Shown: positions 26,047 to 35,186 of the stretch, in pieces | How the letters are laid out: each line of letters begins with the position of its first letter | Position numbering within the stretch: the stretch's first letter is position 1 | Assembly (NCBI GenBank): GCA_017614155.1 | Contig: JAGACK010000040.1 | Coordinates: 56,717 to 120,716 of the forward strand | DNA from: Lachnospiraceae bacterium | GTDB taxonomy: Bacteria; Bacillota; Clostridia; Lachnospirales; Lachnospiraceae | Direction of reading: 5' to 3' | DNA length: 64,000 bases | The notes under the pieces: model-generated | What the model was told of the DNA's origin: nothing | The model's database searches: none | What the model saw: only the letters and a program-made list of their open reading frames with translations | Program-made: the position numbers and the translations under genes

Positions 26047-26088
26047 ACTATACCACCATTATTAGCACTCGTCAAGTATGAGTGCTAA
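26047..26088 (-). promoter_or_regulatory. CIRCE operator embedded in the hsp20 promoter
   Basis: TTAGCACTC (26062-26070), nine bases, GAGTGCTAA (26080-26088) is a perfect CIRCE element, the HrcA binding site. Read on the minus strand, TTGACG (complement of 26070-26075) lies in the CIRCE spacer and arm. TATAGT (complement of 26047-26052) follows after exactly 17 bases. HrcA binding would therefore cover the -35 element. The leader to the hsp20 ATG is about 115 bases. Confidence 0.92.
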
Positions 26089-26131
26089 TAAAAATTGTGA
26101 AAATTGTGTGAACTTGTTTCTATTTCATTTC

Positions 26132-26327
26132 ATATAATGATATCGGGGTCAAAACCTGATATCCGGAGCGTTCCGCACTTCGTGCTCCCACGCTCCTCTC
26201 ACATCTCGCATTCCCGTGGTGCTTTCGCCCCGCTTCATGCTCGATGTGGGGCGGGTCATAAAGTCTCTCACCCACTTTCGTGCAAGCACGAAGTGTGTTC
26301 GGACTTTTGACCCTTATATCATATAAT
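26132..26327. repeat. 196-bp imperfect inverted-repeat element with nested hairpins
   Basis: The ends (26132-26154 and 26305-26327) are inverted copies with 18 of 23 positions matching, each containing GGGTCAAAA. Inside lie GCACTTCGTGCT and a GTGCAAGCAC hairpin, plus GC-rich inverted pairs. It has no credible gene. GGGGTCAAAA recurs between genes at 48057, 56184 and 63825, so the ends belong to a dispersed family. Confidence 0.65.
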
Positions 26328-26508
26328 AGACACCATGATCTCCTGCATGTTATAGTATCAGTATTATATGGTATGTTGTCATTGGAATCCGACCGGCATC
26401 AAGCCGTCTGTATTTCTGCGGGCAATGAGACACCACGCGCCTGCATGTGTTTGGCGAATGCTGCGGTGTATTTGACTGTGTGAATAGTTTATTCTGAAAG
26501 GAGAGATC
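26328..26508. other. Intergenic spacer before the zinc-ribbon gene
   Basis: No gene, hairpin or strong promoter is recognised here. Together with the CIRCE promoter and the inverted-repeat element it fills the 585-base gap between hsp20 and the next gene. Confidence 0.3.
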
Positions 26509-26691
26509 ATGGATCATTTTGAGATTAAGAAAGGTCTCGAGAAGGTAACCGGCGGAGAGGGGTCCGGCAATTCGCTTAACGGAGAGCTCAAATGCCCTAA
26601 ATGCGGATGTACCGATATTTCCGTGGAGCGTCCCGATCCGTTGCTGACCATTTACCGTTGCCGTGAATGCGGTTACGAGTGGGATGAATGA
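26509..26691 (+). CDS. Small zinc-ribbon protein
   Basis: 60 aa. The C-terminal half is a compact zinc ribbon, CPKCGCTDISV then YRCRECGYEW, with two C-x2-C knuckles spaced as in TFIIS/RPB9-like ribbons. The N-terminus MDHFEIKKGLEKVTGGEGSGN is flexible. AAAGGAG lies 6 bases before the ATG, which supports translation. The partner or target is unknown; it may bind nucleic acid or a protein. Confidence 0.7.
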   Translation: MDHFEIKKGLEKVTGGEGSGNSLNGELKCPKCGCTDISVERPDPLLTIYRCRECGYEWDE

Positions 26692-26717
26692 TTTATGTTT
26701 TATTAAATAATAAAAGA

Positions 26718-26742
26718 ACGGACCTGATAGTGTCAGGTCCGT
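26718..26742. terminator. Bidirectional terminator
   Basis: ACGGACCTGA and TCAGGTCCGT form a 10-bp stem around TAGTG. The minus-strand side is followed by TTCTTTTATT, fitting termination of the lipoprotein gene; it also lies after the zinc-ribbon gene. The same GGACCTGA core is used in the terminator at 40425. Confidence 0.8.
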
Positions 26743-26770
26743 CCTATACATGATTTATTATTTTACCGGC

Positions 26771-27724
26771 TTATTTGGGGATAACCCTGAAGTTAATGCA
26801 CTCATCAGTGATATAATCGATCAGCGCCGGCGATTCGTCTTTGTTTGCCTGATACTCCTTATCCGTCTCGCTGTCGACTACCCAATTGGTCAGCACTATC
26901 CCGTCATATCCGACAGGGACCCGCAGATAGACGGGATGTTTATTGATGCAGATCATGGTTTCCTCGTTCCAGCCGCCGCCTTCGGCATAATCTGCCCAAA
27001 GCAGTTTGCAGTCCGGATACTCTTTGCCATTATAATTGACTGTGAAAGAGGGCAGGGAATCGATATCCGTTTTTCCGGGTTCGAACGCCTCGCCCAGATC
27101 TCCGCCGCCTGCGTTGTAGGTGTCATAATAATCCATTGCGCCTTCCCAATAGCCCAAAAAGCCATAAGCAGCCGCGTTTTCGTCATCGTATTTATCCGTA
27201 ACATCAAAGATGAACCACTCGTAGCCGTCAGCTCCCTTCAGACCAATATCATCATCTGACGAAACTCTTTTGAAGTCGGTAAACGACAGTTTGCATTCTG
27301 TTGTTTTGCTCCGATCCTGGTAGCAGGGAACCGTCATGTGGTATTCCTTTTCCCATTCGGTTTCGACGGGGATCCCTTTTTTCTCAAATTCTGCCTCTAA
27401 AGGATTTCCCTCGGTCTGCCCACAACGAGAGCAGGTCTTGGCCTGCTGATAGTTTGGTGTGTTCTCATCCCATTCATGTCCGAGAGCTTCGCCTTCTGTT
27501 GCGCCGCAGACCGAGCAGGTCTTCGGTTTGGTGCAGGTTGCCTCGACCCATGTATGACCGTCACGGCAGGGATCTTCTTTGGCGGGATCGGTGTTTTCTT
27601 CAGTTTCCCCTGTTGCCGCAGTATCGGGGACTGCATCCGGAACTGAAGCTGCAGTGCTTCCGCACGCTGTCAATGCTGCTGTCAGGCAGCACGCAAGTAC
27701 TGATACAAGAATCCGTTTTTTCAT
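26771..27724 (-). CDS. Lipoprotein with cysteine-knuckle repeats, function unknown
   Basis: 317 aa. The signal peptide ends in the lipobox LTACGS (C21). Two repeats carry paired C-x2-C knuckles: HTWVEATCTKPKTCSVCGATEG and a following unit with KTCSRCGQTEG. Such units occur in many clostridial surface proteins. The C-terminal domain, from about residue 115 (GIPVETEWEKEYHMTVP), is rich in Tyr/Trp/Asp and beta-strand-like, with no family I recognise. GGAGG precedes the ATG. The protein is probably anchored on the outer face of the membrane. Confidence 0.75.
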   Translation of the reverse strand: MKKRILVSVLACCLTAALTACGSTAASVPDAVPDTAATGETEENTDPAKEDPCRDGHTWVEATCTKPKTCSVCGATEGEALGHEWDENTPNYQQAKTCSRCGQTEGNPLEAEFEKKGIPVETEWEKEYHMTVPCYQDRSKTTECKLSFTDFKRVSSDDDIGLKGADGYEWFIFDVTDKYDDENAAAYGFLGYWEGAMDYYDTYNAGGGDLGEAFEPGKTDIDSLPSFTVNYNGKEYPDCKLLWADYAEGGGWNEETMICINKHPVYLRVPVGYDGIVLTNWVVDSETDKEYQANKDESPALIDYITDECINFRVIPK

Positions 27725-27941
27725 ATAATAAAAACCTCCTGTTGATGGATATACAGTAGATATTAGGATATGAAACCTAAAAAATCAACCGCGGCATGCT
27801 TCCCGCATCCCGCCAGATAAGATTCCGGATAGTAAGAACCTGTATAATAAGAACCCGGACGATGTGCCCTGCGGCGTTTGTATATTCCCTCCAAATGATG
27901 TATGATTACGGATGAAAACTGTAAAAAACGGAGAGAGAAAG

Positions 27942-28643
27942 ATGTCAGAAAAGGAAGAAAACATAATCTTTGACTTTATATGGGGAAATACCTACGGGCT
28001 TTTCGGCCAGGGCTACCATGTGAAGATAAAGCAGACTGACGACGGCATGTATCTGTCATATTCGGTCGACATGAAGTATGGAGAGAACAAGCTGGACACG
28101 GCAGCCTTTGAGGGCTTCATGAAGGATATGAAGGGCCTGGGCGTAGACAGCTGGCACAGCAGGACTTATTCCGACAGCAGCTTTGAATATGAAGATACAT
28201 GGAGGCTTGTCATCAACAGCGTGATAGTCATCACCGACTGCAAGGGGGCAAATGCCTACCCGCCCGGATGGAAGAATTTCCTTGATTATCTCCATGTCAG
28301 ATGTGGCATACCAAAATCTGTCAGAGAGCTTCCGCCGGAGGAGATGAAGCGTATCCGCGAGGAAAAAGCGCAGCAGTACATCCGCGAGGAAAAGGAAAGA
28401 GAGCAGGAAAGAGCCCGGGAGAAGGAAAGGAAAGACAGGCAGCACCGCGACAGAAAGGGCGGAAACCGTCCCACAGGTGATAGGCCTGACAGGCGCGAAA
28501 GACACGGGGAAAAGAAGTTCCAGGACAGGAAAGAAAAGCGCGAACATCATACGAATAATACAAACCAGCAGCCAAAGGAAAACATTTCAAAGAACGACAG
28601 ACAAAAGAGATTCCGTCACCGCAAGAAGCCGGTTAAACAGTGA
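27942..28643 (+). CDS. Hypothetical cytoplasmic protein with a long basic-acidic tail
   Basis: About 233 aa from ATG 27942, which has GGAGAG upstream; an in-frame ATG at 27912 is an alternative. The first 130 residues form a globular domain (EENIIFDFIWGNTYGLFGQGYHVKIKQ..., ending HVRCGIPKSVREL) with no family assignment I trust. The last 100 residues are almost entirely Arg, Lys, Glu, Asp and Gln, suggesting a long helix then a disordered, RNA- or partner-binding tail. A strong terminator follows the stop. Confidence 0.65.
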   Translation: MSEKEENIIFDFIWGNTYGLFGQGYHVKIKQTDDGMYLSYSVDMKYGENKLDTAAFEGFMKDMKGLGVDSWHSRTYSDSSFEYEDTWRLVINSVIVITDCKGANAYPPGWKNFLDYLHVRCGIPKSVRELPPEEMKRIREEKAQQYIREEKEREQERAREKERKDRQHRDRKGGNRPTGDRPDRRERHGEKKFQDRKEKREHHTNNTNQQPKENISKNDRQKRFRHRKKPVKQ

Positions 28644-28650
28644 TCGAAGA

Positions 28651-28683
28651 AGCCCGTCTGCAGAAAGCAGGCGGGCTGTTTTT
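28651..28683 (+). terminator. Rho-independent terminator
   Basis: AGCCCGTCTGC and GCAGGCGGGCT pair with one wobble, followed by GTTTTT. Confidence 0.88.
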
Positions 28684-28785
28684 CTGATAAAACAGGTGCT
28701 ATAATGGGTGGAGGCTCACGGAGAAAACCCCTGCGAAAAAATGTGTTCGATTTGACTTGTCATGATAATTCTGACGGAGAAAAAT

Positions 28786-31700
28786 ATGGCTGGAAAAGTA
28801 TTCAAAAGACGGATTATATGCCTGGCGCTGCTGTTGGCGCTTATTTTTATCCAGGTGACAGGAGATGTTAGATTATATGCGGCAGAATCCGGAACATCAG
28901 TATCTGATGACAGCGCTGTTTCTGAAGATGATGTCATAAAAGATGATATGACAGTCAGCGAAGATGCGGCTATAAGTGAAAATACCCCACAGAGAGAAGA
29001 CGGGGATTCGGAAGAAGGAAATGAGGGTGAAGGTGAAACGGTGTCCGGACCTGTGCCCGGGACATCAGATCAGATAATAAGTGAAAACACTGCAGAAGAG
29101 GCAGAACCTGCAGGAGCGGGTACGGTATCTTCCGGCAGCTGCGGAGCAGAAGGTAATAATATAACCTGGACGATAACAGGAAATGCGGGAAACTATACTT
29201 TAAGTTTTAACGGTTCGGGTGAAATGAAGGACTATATCGGTGATACCGGAGCCTACGCTCCGCCCTGGCTTGAAAAGTATGGCAGCGGTATCACAAGCGT
29301 TGCCTTTTCGGGCAGCATCACAAGTCTCGGAAGCAGGGCCTGTCTGGATTTCAAAAGCCTGAAGAAGATAAGTCTGCCAGACAGTCTGGAAAAGATCGGC
29401 CCATATGCATTTGAAGGCTGTGCTTCCCTGTCAGAGCTTTCCGTCGGAAAAAACCTGGCGGAAATAGGCTATGGCGCCATCAGTTCGTGTACGGGACTTG
29501 AAGTTATCACGGTAGATCCGGATAACGCCACTTATTCCGATGGAAACGGAAGTAATGTTCTTATAACAAAGTCGGATATGGTCCTGATAAAAGGAAGCAA
29601 CAAAGGAACCGTACCTGCCGGTGTGACAAAGATAGGAGACGAAGCCTTCAACGGGTGTGCAGGACTGAAGACGTGCGTTCTTCCCGACAGCGTGACAGAG
29701 ATCGGGGATGAAGCCTTTAGCAGTTGCACATCCCTGACAGAGTTCACTGTTCCGGACAGCGTGACTGTTCTGGGCAGCAGTGCTTTTTATGGTTGTATTC
29801 GCCTGACGGAGCTCTCTTTTTCTGATAATCTTACAGCAATTCCCGCGCAATGCCTGTATGGATGCAGAAATGTGAAATCTGTATCAATTCCTGCCGGGGT
29901 CACAGAGTTTGGAAACAGTGCTTTTGAGGGGTGCAGAGTTCTTGAAAATATAAACATCCCTGCCGGGATCACATTAATTCCTAATGCATGTTTTCGTGAC
30001 TGTAGCAAGCTGAAGAGAATAAAGCTTCCCGAGGGGGTTACAAAGATTGATAGATATGTTTTTTCAGGATGCAATTCACTCAATGTAGTTGGCTTGCCGA
30101 AAAGTCTTTCCGTTATTGATTATTCGGCGTTTTGCAATGATCATGATAAGGTGGCGACTTCTCTTTCTGATGTTTATTACTTGGGTAGCGAGGATGACTG
30201 GTCGAGAATCACGATAGAATCAGAAAACGATCAACTGACAAAAGCAAATATAATATTTAATACGGAAATGCCGGATGTATTTGCTGTTACATCGGTATCG
30301 CTTGATGAGACAGAGTATACGCTTGAGGTCGGAGGTTTCGCTTTTTTTCGAGCTGACGCACATCCGCTGTATGCAGATAATGTAGACTTCGCATGGTCAA
30401 GCAGCAACATGGGCGTTGCAACTGTTGATCAAAAGGGAAAAGTGATAGCCCTGTCACCTGGTACAGCTGATATAACGGTTACCGAAACTGGTGGAAAAAA
30501 AGATGTATGTCATGTGACGGTTATTAACAGTGCAGATGACGAGTCCTTGCTTGTGGGATGGAATACTCAACAAATGTTCGGTGGAAGCAGCACCGGGATA
30601 TACGCAAGTACTATCAAATCATATTTATACATGACAGGAAGTGAATATCGTATTTTACACTGTGAGAACGGGTATTATTTAGATGAGGATCGGGAGTGGA
30701 TTGTTTTTTTGCGATATGATCCGAACAAAAAACTCCTTTACAAAAGGAAGATACCCTTGGAACTTCCGATCTGGGGAGGTTTCTACGCTACAGATGATGC
30801 TTATTATATAGTGACAGGACAATCAAACTATGAAGAATCGTCAGAGGTTGAATGCTTCAGGGTGACGAAATATGATCTGAAGTGGAACCGCCTCGGTAGC
30901 GCACCGCTTTATGGTTGCAACACACGGTATCCGTTTAATGTGGCCAGTCTTAGGATCGCAAAAAAGGGAGAACAACTCATAGTCCGCACCTGTCATCAAA
31001 TGTATGTGACTAATGATGGGCTTGCTCATCAGGCAAATGCCACTTTATTTTATGATACAAGAAAGATGGATATTTGGTGTTCCTTGATGGAAGTGGATGA
31101 TAAGGCCATCGGATATGTATCACACAGTTTCAACCAGTTTGTGTTAAGTGATTCAGACGGGGTCGTGTTCCTTGATCATGGTGATGCATTCCCCAGGGCT
31201 CTGGAGATCAATAAAACATATCAGGATATAACGCAGGGATACCTTGAAGAGGAGAGAGATGATAATCATAAAAGAATTTCGCTGATGGAGTTTCCGGGGG
31301 AAATAGGTGATAACAGAACCGGAGCGGCGGTGAACGGATTTGTTGACGGAAAAAGCAGATACATAGCAACAGGATGTTCCGTAGTTCAGGATGAAGAGAA
31401 TACGAAAAGAAAGACATTCAATATTTTTGTTTCTACGGTGGATAAAGATTTACGAAGCACAGATATTCATTGGCTTACATCTGCTGCTGAAGGCGAGCGA
31501 ACCTATCAGCTTCCTCAAATTGCAAAAATCTCTGATGACAGATTTCTTGTATTGTGGACCAGAGCGAGAAATGATTACAGATGGATACAGGATGGCTTCG
31601 TTTATTACACCGAGATAAACGAAAACGGCGAACGCGTCACACCAATATACAGGCATAAAGGTGAACTCTCGGACTGCGTTCCGATAGTTGAAGACGGAAA

Positions 31701-33759
31701 AGTGCAGTGGTTTACCTGCAATGACAAACAGGTGGATTTCTACGGTATCTCAACATCGGATATCAGGAAATTTTCGATAAACGGAACAGAATCGGACTCG
31801 GGCATAGATGAACCGGGCGGCGGGGATGACAGTGCAGAGGTGACAGGAGTTGCCTTAAATGTTCATAATGCTACACTTTATCCGAGGGAGACTCTGAAGC
31901 TTTCGGCAGTGGTTTCTCCTTCTGACGCTTCAAACAGAGCTGTATCCTTCAACAGCTCCGACCCGTCGGTGGCAACAGTCGATCTTTCGGGAAAGGTCAC
32001 AGCCGTATCCGCAGGAAATGCTGTCATCACGGTCACGACTGTAAGCGGGGGAAAAAAAGACAGTATGACCCTGAAGGTCCTTCGCTCGGAAGTGGCAGAT
32101 GAAGATGAGGATAATAACAGCCCTGAAAGGAACGCGGGAGCGCTTTGGGCCTCAGGACTGAAAGAAAGCTATTATTATACGGGATATGCGATAAAGCCGG
32201 AGATCAGGGTATACAGGGGAGAGAAAAGGCTGAAGGAAAAGACGGATTATACAATAACCTATAAAAACTGCGTGAAGGTGACTCCATCCGGCGCAAAAGA
32301 TGACAAAAAGGCAAGGATCACCGTAAAACTGAAGGGGAATTATAAAGGTACAAAGAGCTTTTATTATACGATCCTTCCCATGCCCCTTTCCGAGCTTACG
32401 GCAGACAATCCATATGCAAAATATACTAAAGGGGTAAAGAATGACAGTATCAGGCCGACGCTCCGCTATAATGGAAATGCCGTAAAATACGGCGACAGGG
32501 ATTTAACACTTGAGTTTTTTCAGGGAGATTCAAAAAGCGGATGCGAGGAAAAGGGCGAGTATATCATAAAGATCACTGCGGGAAGCAGCGGATGTTTTAC
32601 AGGAAGTACATCAGCAAAGCTTACAGTGGCGGATATGACTCCGATCTCAAAGGTCAGGGTAGAAAATCTTGAGAAAAGCTATAAATATACCGGGAATCCG
32701 GTCATACCGGATATAGAATTGAAGGACGGCAATGATGTGCTCGCTGAAGGAACTGATTATACGGTAAGCCTTGAGAACAATGTAGAGATCGGCAGGGCTG
32801 TCATGACCATATCCGGCTGCGGGGCAAACTATATCGGAAAGAGGACAATGAAGTTTGATATCAAAGGAAAGTATACTTTATCCGGAGATGATATAGATTT
32901 TGTTTATGATGCCGGAAGATCTTATTATACCTATGGCGGCGCAAAGCCGGAGGTGACCGTTACATTCAGGGGAAAGAGGCTTAGAAAAAACATAGATTAT
33001 CAGGTCGGCTACAAGTACAACAAAAAATTGGGATCGATAAGTGATGATAAACCGCCGCAGGCGGTGATAAAAGGAAAAGGCAGTTACAGGACTGACGAAA
33101 AGACGGGTATAATAAAGACATTTTCGATCGAACCGAGACCCATTGCCGATCTGGTACTTGTAATATCGGACAGGGCTTACAGCAAAAACAAAAATGATTA
33201 CAAGAAAACAAAGATACTGTTTGCGGATGAGAATTTCAGGGATCAGAAACTGAAAAAGGGAAAGGCATATGATTATACGGTTTCGTTTTCGGTTTCAGAC
33301 GGATCGGCTGCGCCAAAAACGGGGGAAAGGATCACTGTCTCCATAAATGCAGGAAGCAAAGGCAATTATATCGGAAGCGCGACCGGGAGTTTCAGGATGA
33401 TCGTTCCAAAGCAGGATATCGGAAAAGCCGAGGTGAAGGTTAACGGCGGAAAAGCCTGTCCCTATACGGGAAAGAGCATAGAACCCGGAGGTGAGGGAGA
33501 GCCGCAGCTTGAACTGTCGATGAAAAACAAATCTTCCGTGATCAGGCTGGGAAAAGGAACGGACTATGATATCCTGGGATATTATAATAATATCAATAAA
33601 GGAAAGGGTGTGATCCTTCTTCGCGGAAAAGGAAAATACCGTGGAGTCCGCGCTGTGAAGTTTTCGATCAGGGCCTCAGGCTGGGGAGAGATCAACAAAG
33701 GCATCACTTATAATAAGACAGGAACTGTTTCGTGCGCTCCATTTTCGGATCGTCGATGA
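28786..33759 (+). CDS. Giant secreted surface protein with BspA-type leucine-rich repeats and Ig-like domains
   Basis: About 1,657 aa from ATG 28786 (GGAG 7 bases upstream; an earlier in-frame ATG lies at 28762). A signal helix (ICLALLLALIFIQVTG) is followed by a Ser/Asp/Glu linker with VSED and ISEN units. Residues about 110-420 hold LRR_5-type repeats (CLDFKSLKKISLPDSLEKIG and similar). Two bacterial Ig-like group 2 domains follow, around residues 500-585 (VTSVSLDETEYTLEVGG) and 1025-1105 (VTGVALNVHNATLYP). Between them lies a roughly 440-residue segment without recognised family, perhaps beta-propeller-like. The C-terminus has about seven YTG/KP/TDYT..Y repeats similar to those of the C1A protease protein. 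No LPXTG motif is seen. The 3' end runs 56 bases into the convergent ABC ATPase gene. Confidence 0.85.
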   Translation: MAGKVFKRRIICLALLLALIFIQVTGDVRLYAAESGTSVSDDSAVSEDDVIKDDMTVSEDAAISENTPQREDGDSEEGNEGEGETVSGPVPGTSDQIISENTAEEAEPAGAGTVSSGSCGAEGNNITWTITGNAGNYTLSFNGSGEMKDYIGDTGAYAPPWLEKYGSGITSVAFSGSITSLGSRACLDFKSLKKISLPDSLEKIGPYAFEGCASLSELSVGKNLAEIGYGAISSCTGLEVITVDPDNATYSDGNGSNVLITKSDMVLIKGSNKGTVPAGVTKIGDEAFNGCAGLKTCVLPDSVTEIGDEAFSSCTSLTEFTVPDSVTVLGSSAFYGCIRLTELSFSDNLTAIPAQCLYGCRNVKSVSIPAGVTEFGNSAFEGCRVLENINIPAGITLIPNACFRDCSKLKRIKLPEGVTKIDRYVFSGCNSLNVVGLPKSLSVIDYSAFCNDHDKVATSLSDVYYLGSEDDWSRITIESENDQLTKANIIFNTEMPDVFAVTSVSLDETEYTLEVGGFAFFRADAHPLYADNVDFAWSSSNMGVATVDQKGKVIALSPGTADITVTETGGKKDVCHVTVINSADDESLLVGWNTQQMFGGSSTGIYASTIKSYLYMTGSEYRILHCENGYYLDEDREWIVFLRYDPNKKLLYKRKIPLELPIWGGFYATDDAYYIVTGQSNYEESSEVECFRVTKYDLKWNRLGSAPLYGCNTRYPFNVASLRIAKKGEQLIVRTCHQMYVTNDGLAHQANATLFYDTRKMDIWCSLMEVDDKAIGYVSHSFNQFVLSDSDGVVFLDHGDAFPRALEINKTYQDITQGYLEEERDDNHKRISLMEFPGEIGDNRTGAAVNGFVDGKSRYIATGCSVVQDEENTKRKTFNIFVSTVDKDLRSTDIHWLTSAAEGERTYQLPQIAKISDDRFLVLWTRARNDYRWIQDGFVYYTEINENGERVTPIYRHKGELSDCVPIVEDGKVQWFTCNDKQVDFYGISTSDIRKFSINGTESDSGIDEPGGGDDSAEVTGVALNVHNATLYPRETLKLSAVVSPSDASNRAVSFNSSDPSVATVDLSGKVTAVSAGNAVITVTTVSGGKKDSMTLKVLRSEVADEDEDNNSPERNAGALWASGLKESYYYTGYAIKPEIRVYRGEKRLKEKTDYTITYKNCVKVTPSGAKDDKKARITVKLKGNYKGTKSFYYTILPMPLSELTADNPYAKYTKGVKNDSIRPTLRYNGNAVKYGDRDLTLEFFQGDSKSGCEEKGEYIIKITAGSSGCFTGSTSAKLTVADMTPISKVRVENLEKSYKYTGNPVIPDIELKDGNDVLAEGTDYTVSLENNVEIGRAVMTISGCGANYIGKRTMKFDIKGKYTLSGDDIDFVYDAGRSYYTYGGAKPEVTVTFRGKRLRKNIDYQVGYKYNKKLGSISDDKPPQAVIKGKGSYRTDEKTGIIKTFSIEPRPIADLVLVISDRAYSKNKNDYKKTKILFADENFRDQKLKKGKAYDYTVSFSVSDGSAAPKTGERITVSINAGSKGNYIGSATGSFRMIVPKQDIGKAEVKVNGGKACPYTGKSIEPGGEGEPQLELSMKNKSSVIRLGKGTDYDILGYYNNINKGKGVILLRGKGKYRGVRAVKFSIRASGWGEINKGITYNKTGTVSCAPFSDRR

Positions 33760-34465
33760 CCTGTTTTGAAGGTCCCTGTTCAACTATCACACCCCCGTCC
33801 ATGAAGATGGCGCGGTCGGAGACATCCCTGGCAAAGGACATCTCGTGCGTCACTATGATCATGGTCGTGTTCTTATCGGCAAGTTCCCGGATCACTTTGA
33901 GGACCTCGCCGGTCAGCTCGGGATCGAGCGCGGAAGTAGGCTCATCAAAGCAGAGAATGTCGGGATTGAGCGCGAGCGCGCGGGCTATGGCCACACGCTG
34001 CTGCTGACCGCCGGAAAGCTCGTGAGGGTAGTTGCCGGCTTTGGCGGAAAGTCCCATCTGATCGAGCAGGGCATTAGCCCGTTCCTCAAGAGTCGAGACA
34101 TCGATGGCCGGATCCTCCTTTGCAAGAAGCGACGGAGCCAGACATATATTTTCCAGAGCGGTATACTGCGGAAACAGGTTGAAGGACTGGAACACCAGTC
34201 CGAAATGAAGCCGCTTTTTTCTGATCTCGTTTTCAGACAGAGGAGCCGAAAGAGAAGAGTCAAACAGGATATCGCCGTTGACGCTGATGCTCCCGGCATC
34301 CGGTGTTTCAAGAAAATTCAGGCACCGAAGCAGGGTCGTCTTTCCGCTTCCCGAAGAGCCGATGATCGAAAGCACATCGCCTTTTTCCATGGAAAAGCTG
34401 ATATCCTTCAGCACCTCGGTGCTTCCGAAATTCTTCTTTATATTCTTCACTTCAAGTATGCTCAT
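33704..34465 (-). CDS. glnQ: Polar amino acid ABC transporter ATP-binding protein (GlnQ type)
   Basis: 253 aa from ATG 34465 (MSILEVKNIKKNFG), with GGAGG just upstream; the frame extends further 5' without a ribosome site. Walker A GSSGSGKTT, signature LSGGQQQRVAIARALA and Walker B ILCFDEPTSALDP are intact. It energises uptake of a polar amino acid. It is the third gene of a binding protein-permease-ATPase operon on the minus strand. Its 3' end overlaps the end of the convergent LRR surface protein by 56 bases. Confidence 0.95.
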   Translation of the reverse strand: MSILEVKNIKKNFGSTEVLKDISFSMEKGDVLSIIGSSGSGKTTLLRCLNFLETPDAGSISVNGDILFDSSLSAPLSENEIRKKRLHFGLVFQSFNLFPQYTALENICLAPSLLAKEDPAIDVSTLEERANALLDQMGLSAKAGNYPHELSGGQQQRVAIARALALNPDILCFDEPTSALDPELTGEVLKVIRELADKNTTMIIVTHEMSFARDVSDRAIFMDGGVIVEQGPSKQVIDDPKMERTKQFLSYYK

Positions 34466-34523
34466 ATAGCCTCCAGCATAAATACATCTCCGGATGATTC
34501 GAAGCGAAACATGAGATTTCGCA

Positions 34524-35186
34524 TTATTTGGTCTGAAAATATCCCAGCTTCTTTTCAGCATATCCGAAAAGCAGTGTCAGAAGACCTGAAAAGACCAGGT
34601 AAAAAACGCCGGTGTAGAAGAGCGGCCAGATGATGCCGGCGCTCTTTATAAATGACTGTCCTTCCCAGATCACTTCATATACCGCGATGACCCTGGCCAG
34701 AGAGGTGTCCTTTGTCAGGGTGATTATCTCATTTGACATGGGAGGGATGATCCTTTTTATGACCTGGAGAAGGATCACCTTGAAAAAGATCTGGCTCTTT
34801 GTCATGCCGAGGACCTGTCCGGCCTCGTACTGCCCTACCGGAATGGACTGGATGCCGCCGCGGAAGATCTCCGAAAAATAGCAGGCATAATTGATGACAA
34901 ACGCGACCAGAGCCGCGATGAACCTTCCGGTATCACCGGAGCCCCAGATATTCTGTTTCAAAATGATGCCGGGACCGTAATAGATAACGAGAAGCTGGAG
35001 CATCAAAGGCGTGCCCCTGATGATCCAGATAAAAAACCTCACCGGGTATTTCAATATCCGCAGTCGCTTCATGGAGCCGAAGGATATCAAAAGACCCAGT
35101 GGGATGGAAAAAACAAGAGTAAGTACAAAAAGCTTAAGAGTATTCAGGAAGCCCGACAAAAGGGCCAGCGTGACATTCAGAAACAT
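34524..35186 (-). CDS. Polar amino acid ABC transporter permease (HisM/GlnP family)
   Basis: 220 aa with about five membrane helices. The N-terminus LLSGFLNTLKLFVLTLVFSIPLG and the loop YEAGQVLGMTKSQIFFKVILLQVIKRIIPPM are typical of amino acid permeases of the His/Glu/Gln family. The start overlaps the end of the binding protein by 10 bases. Substrate specificity cannot be read from the permease. Confidence 0.93.
   Translation of the reverse strand: MFLNVTLALLSGFLNTLKLFVLTLVFSIPLGLLISFGSMKRLRILKYPVRFFIWIIRGTPLMLQLLVIYYGPGIILKQNIWGSGDTGRFIAALVAFVINYACYFSEIFRGGIQSIPVGQYEAGQVLGMTKSQIFFKVILLQVIKRIIPPMSNEIITLTKDTSLARVIAVYEVIWEGQSFIKSAGIIWPLFYTGVFYLVFSGLLTLLFGYAEKKLGYFQTK

Noticed and set aside
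26509-26562. Double-glycine export leader on the zinc-ribbon protein
   Set aside because: VTGG occurs near the N-terminus, but the hydrophobic and acidic leader pattern is poor and the zinc ribbon looks cytoplasmic.
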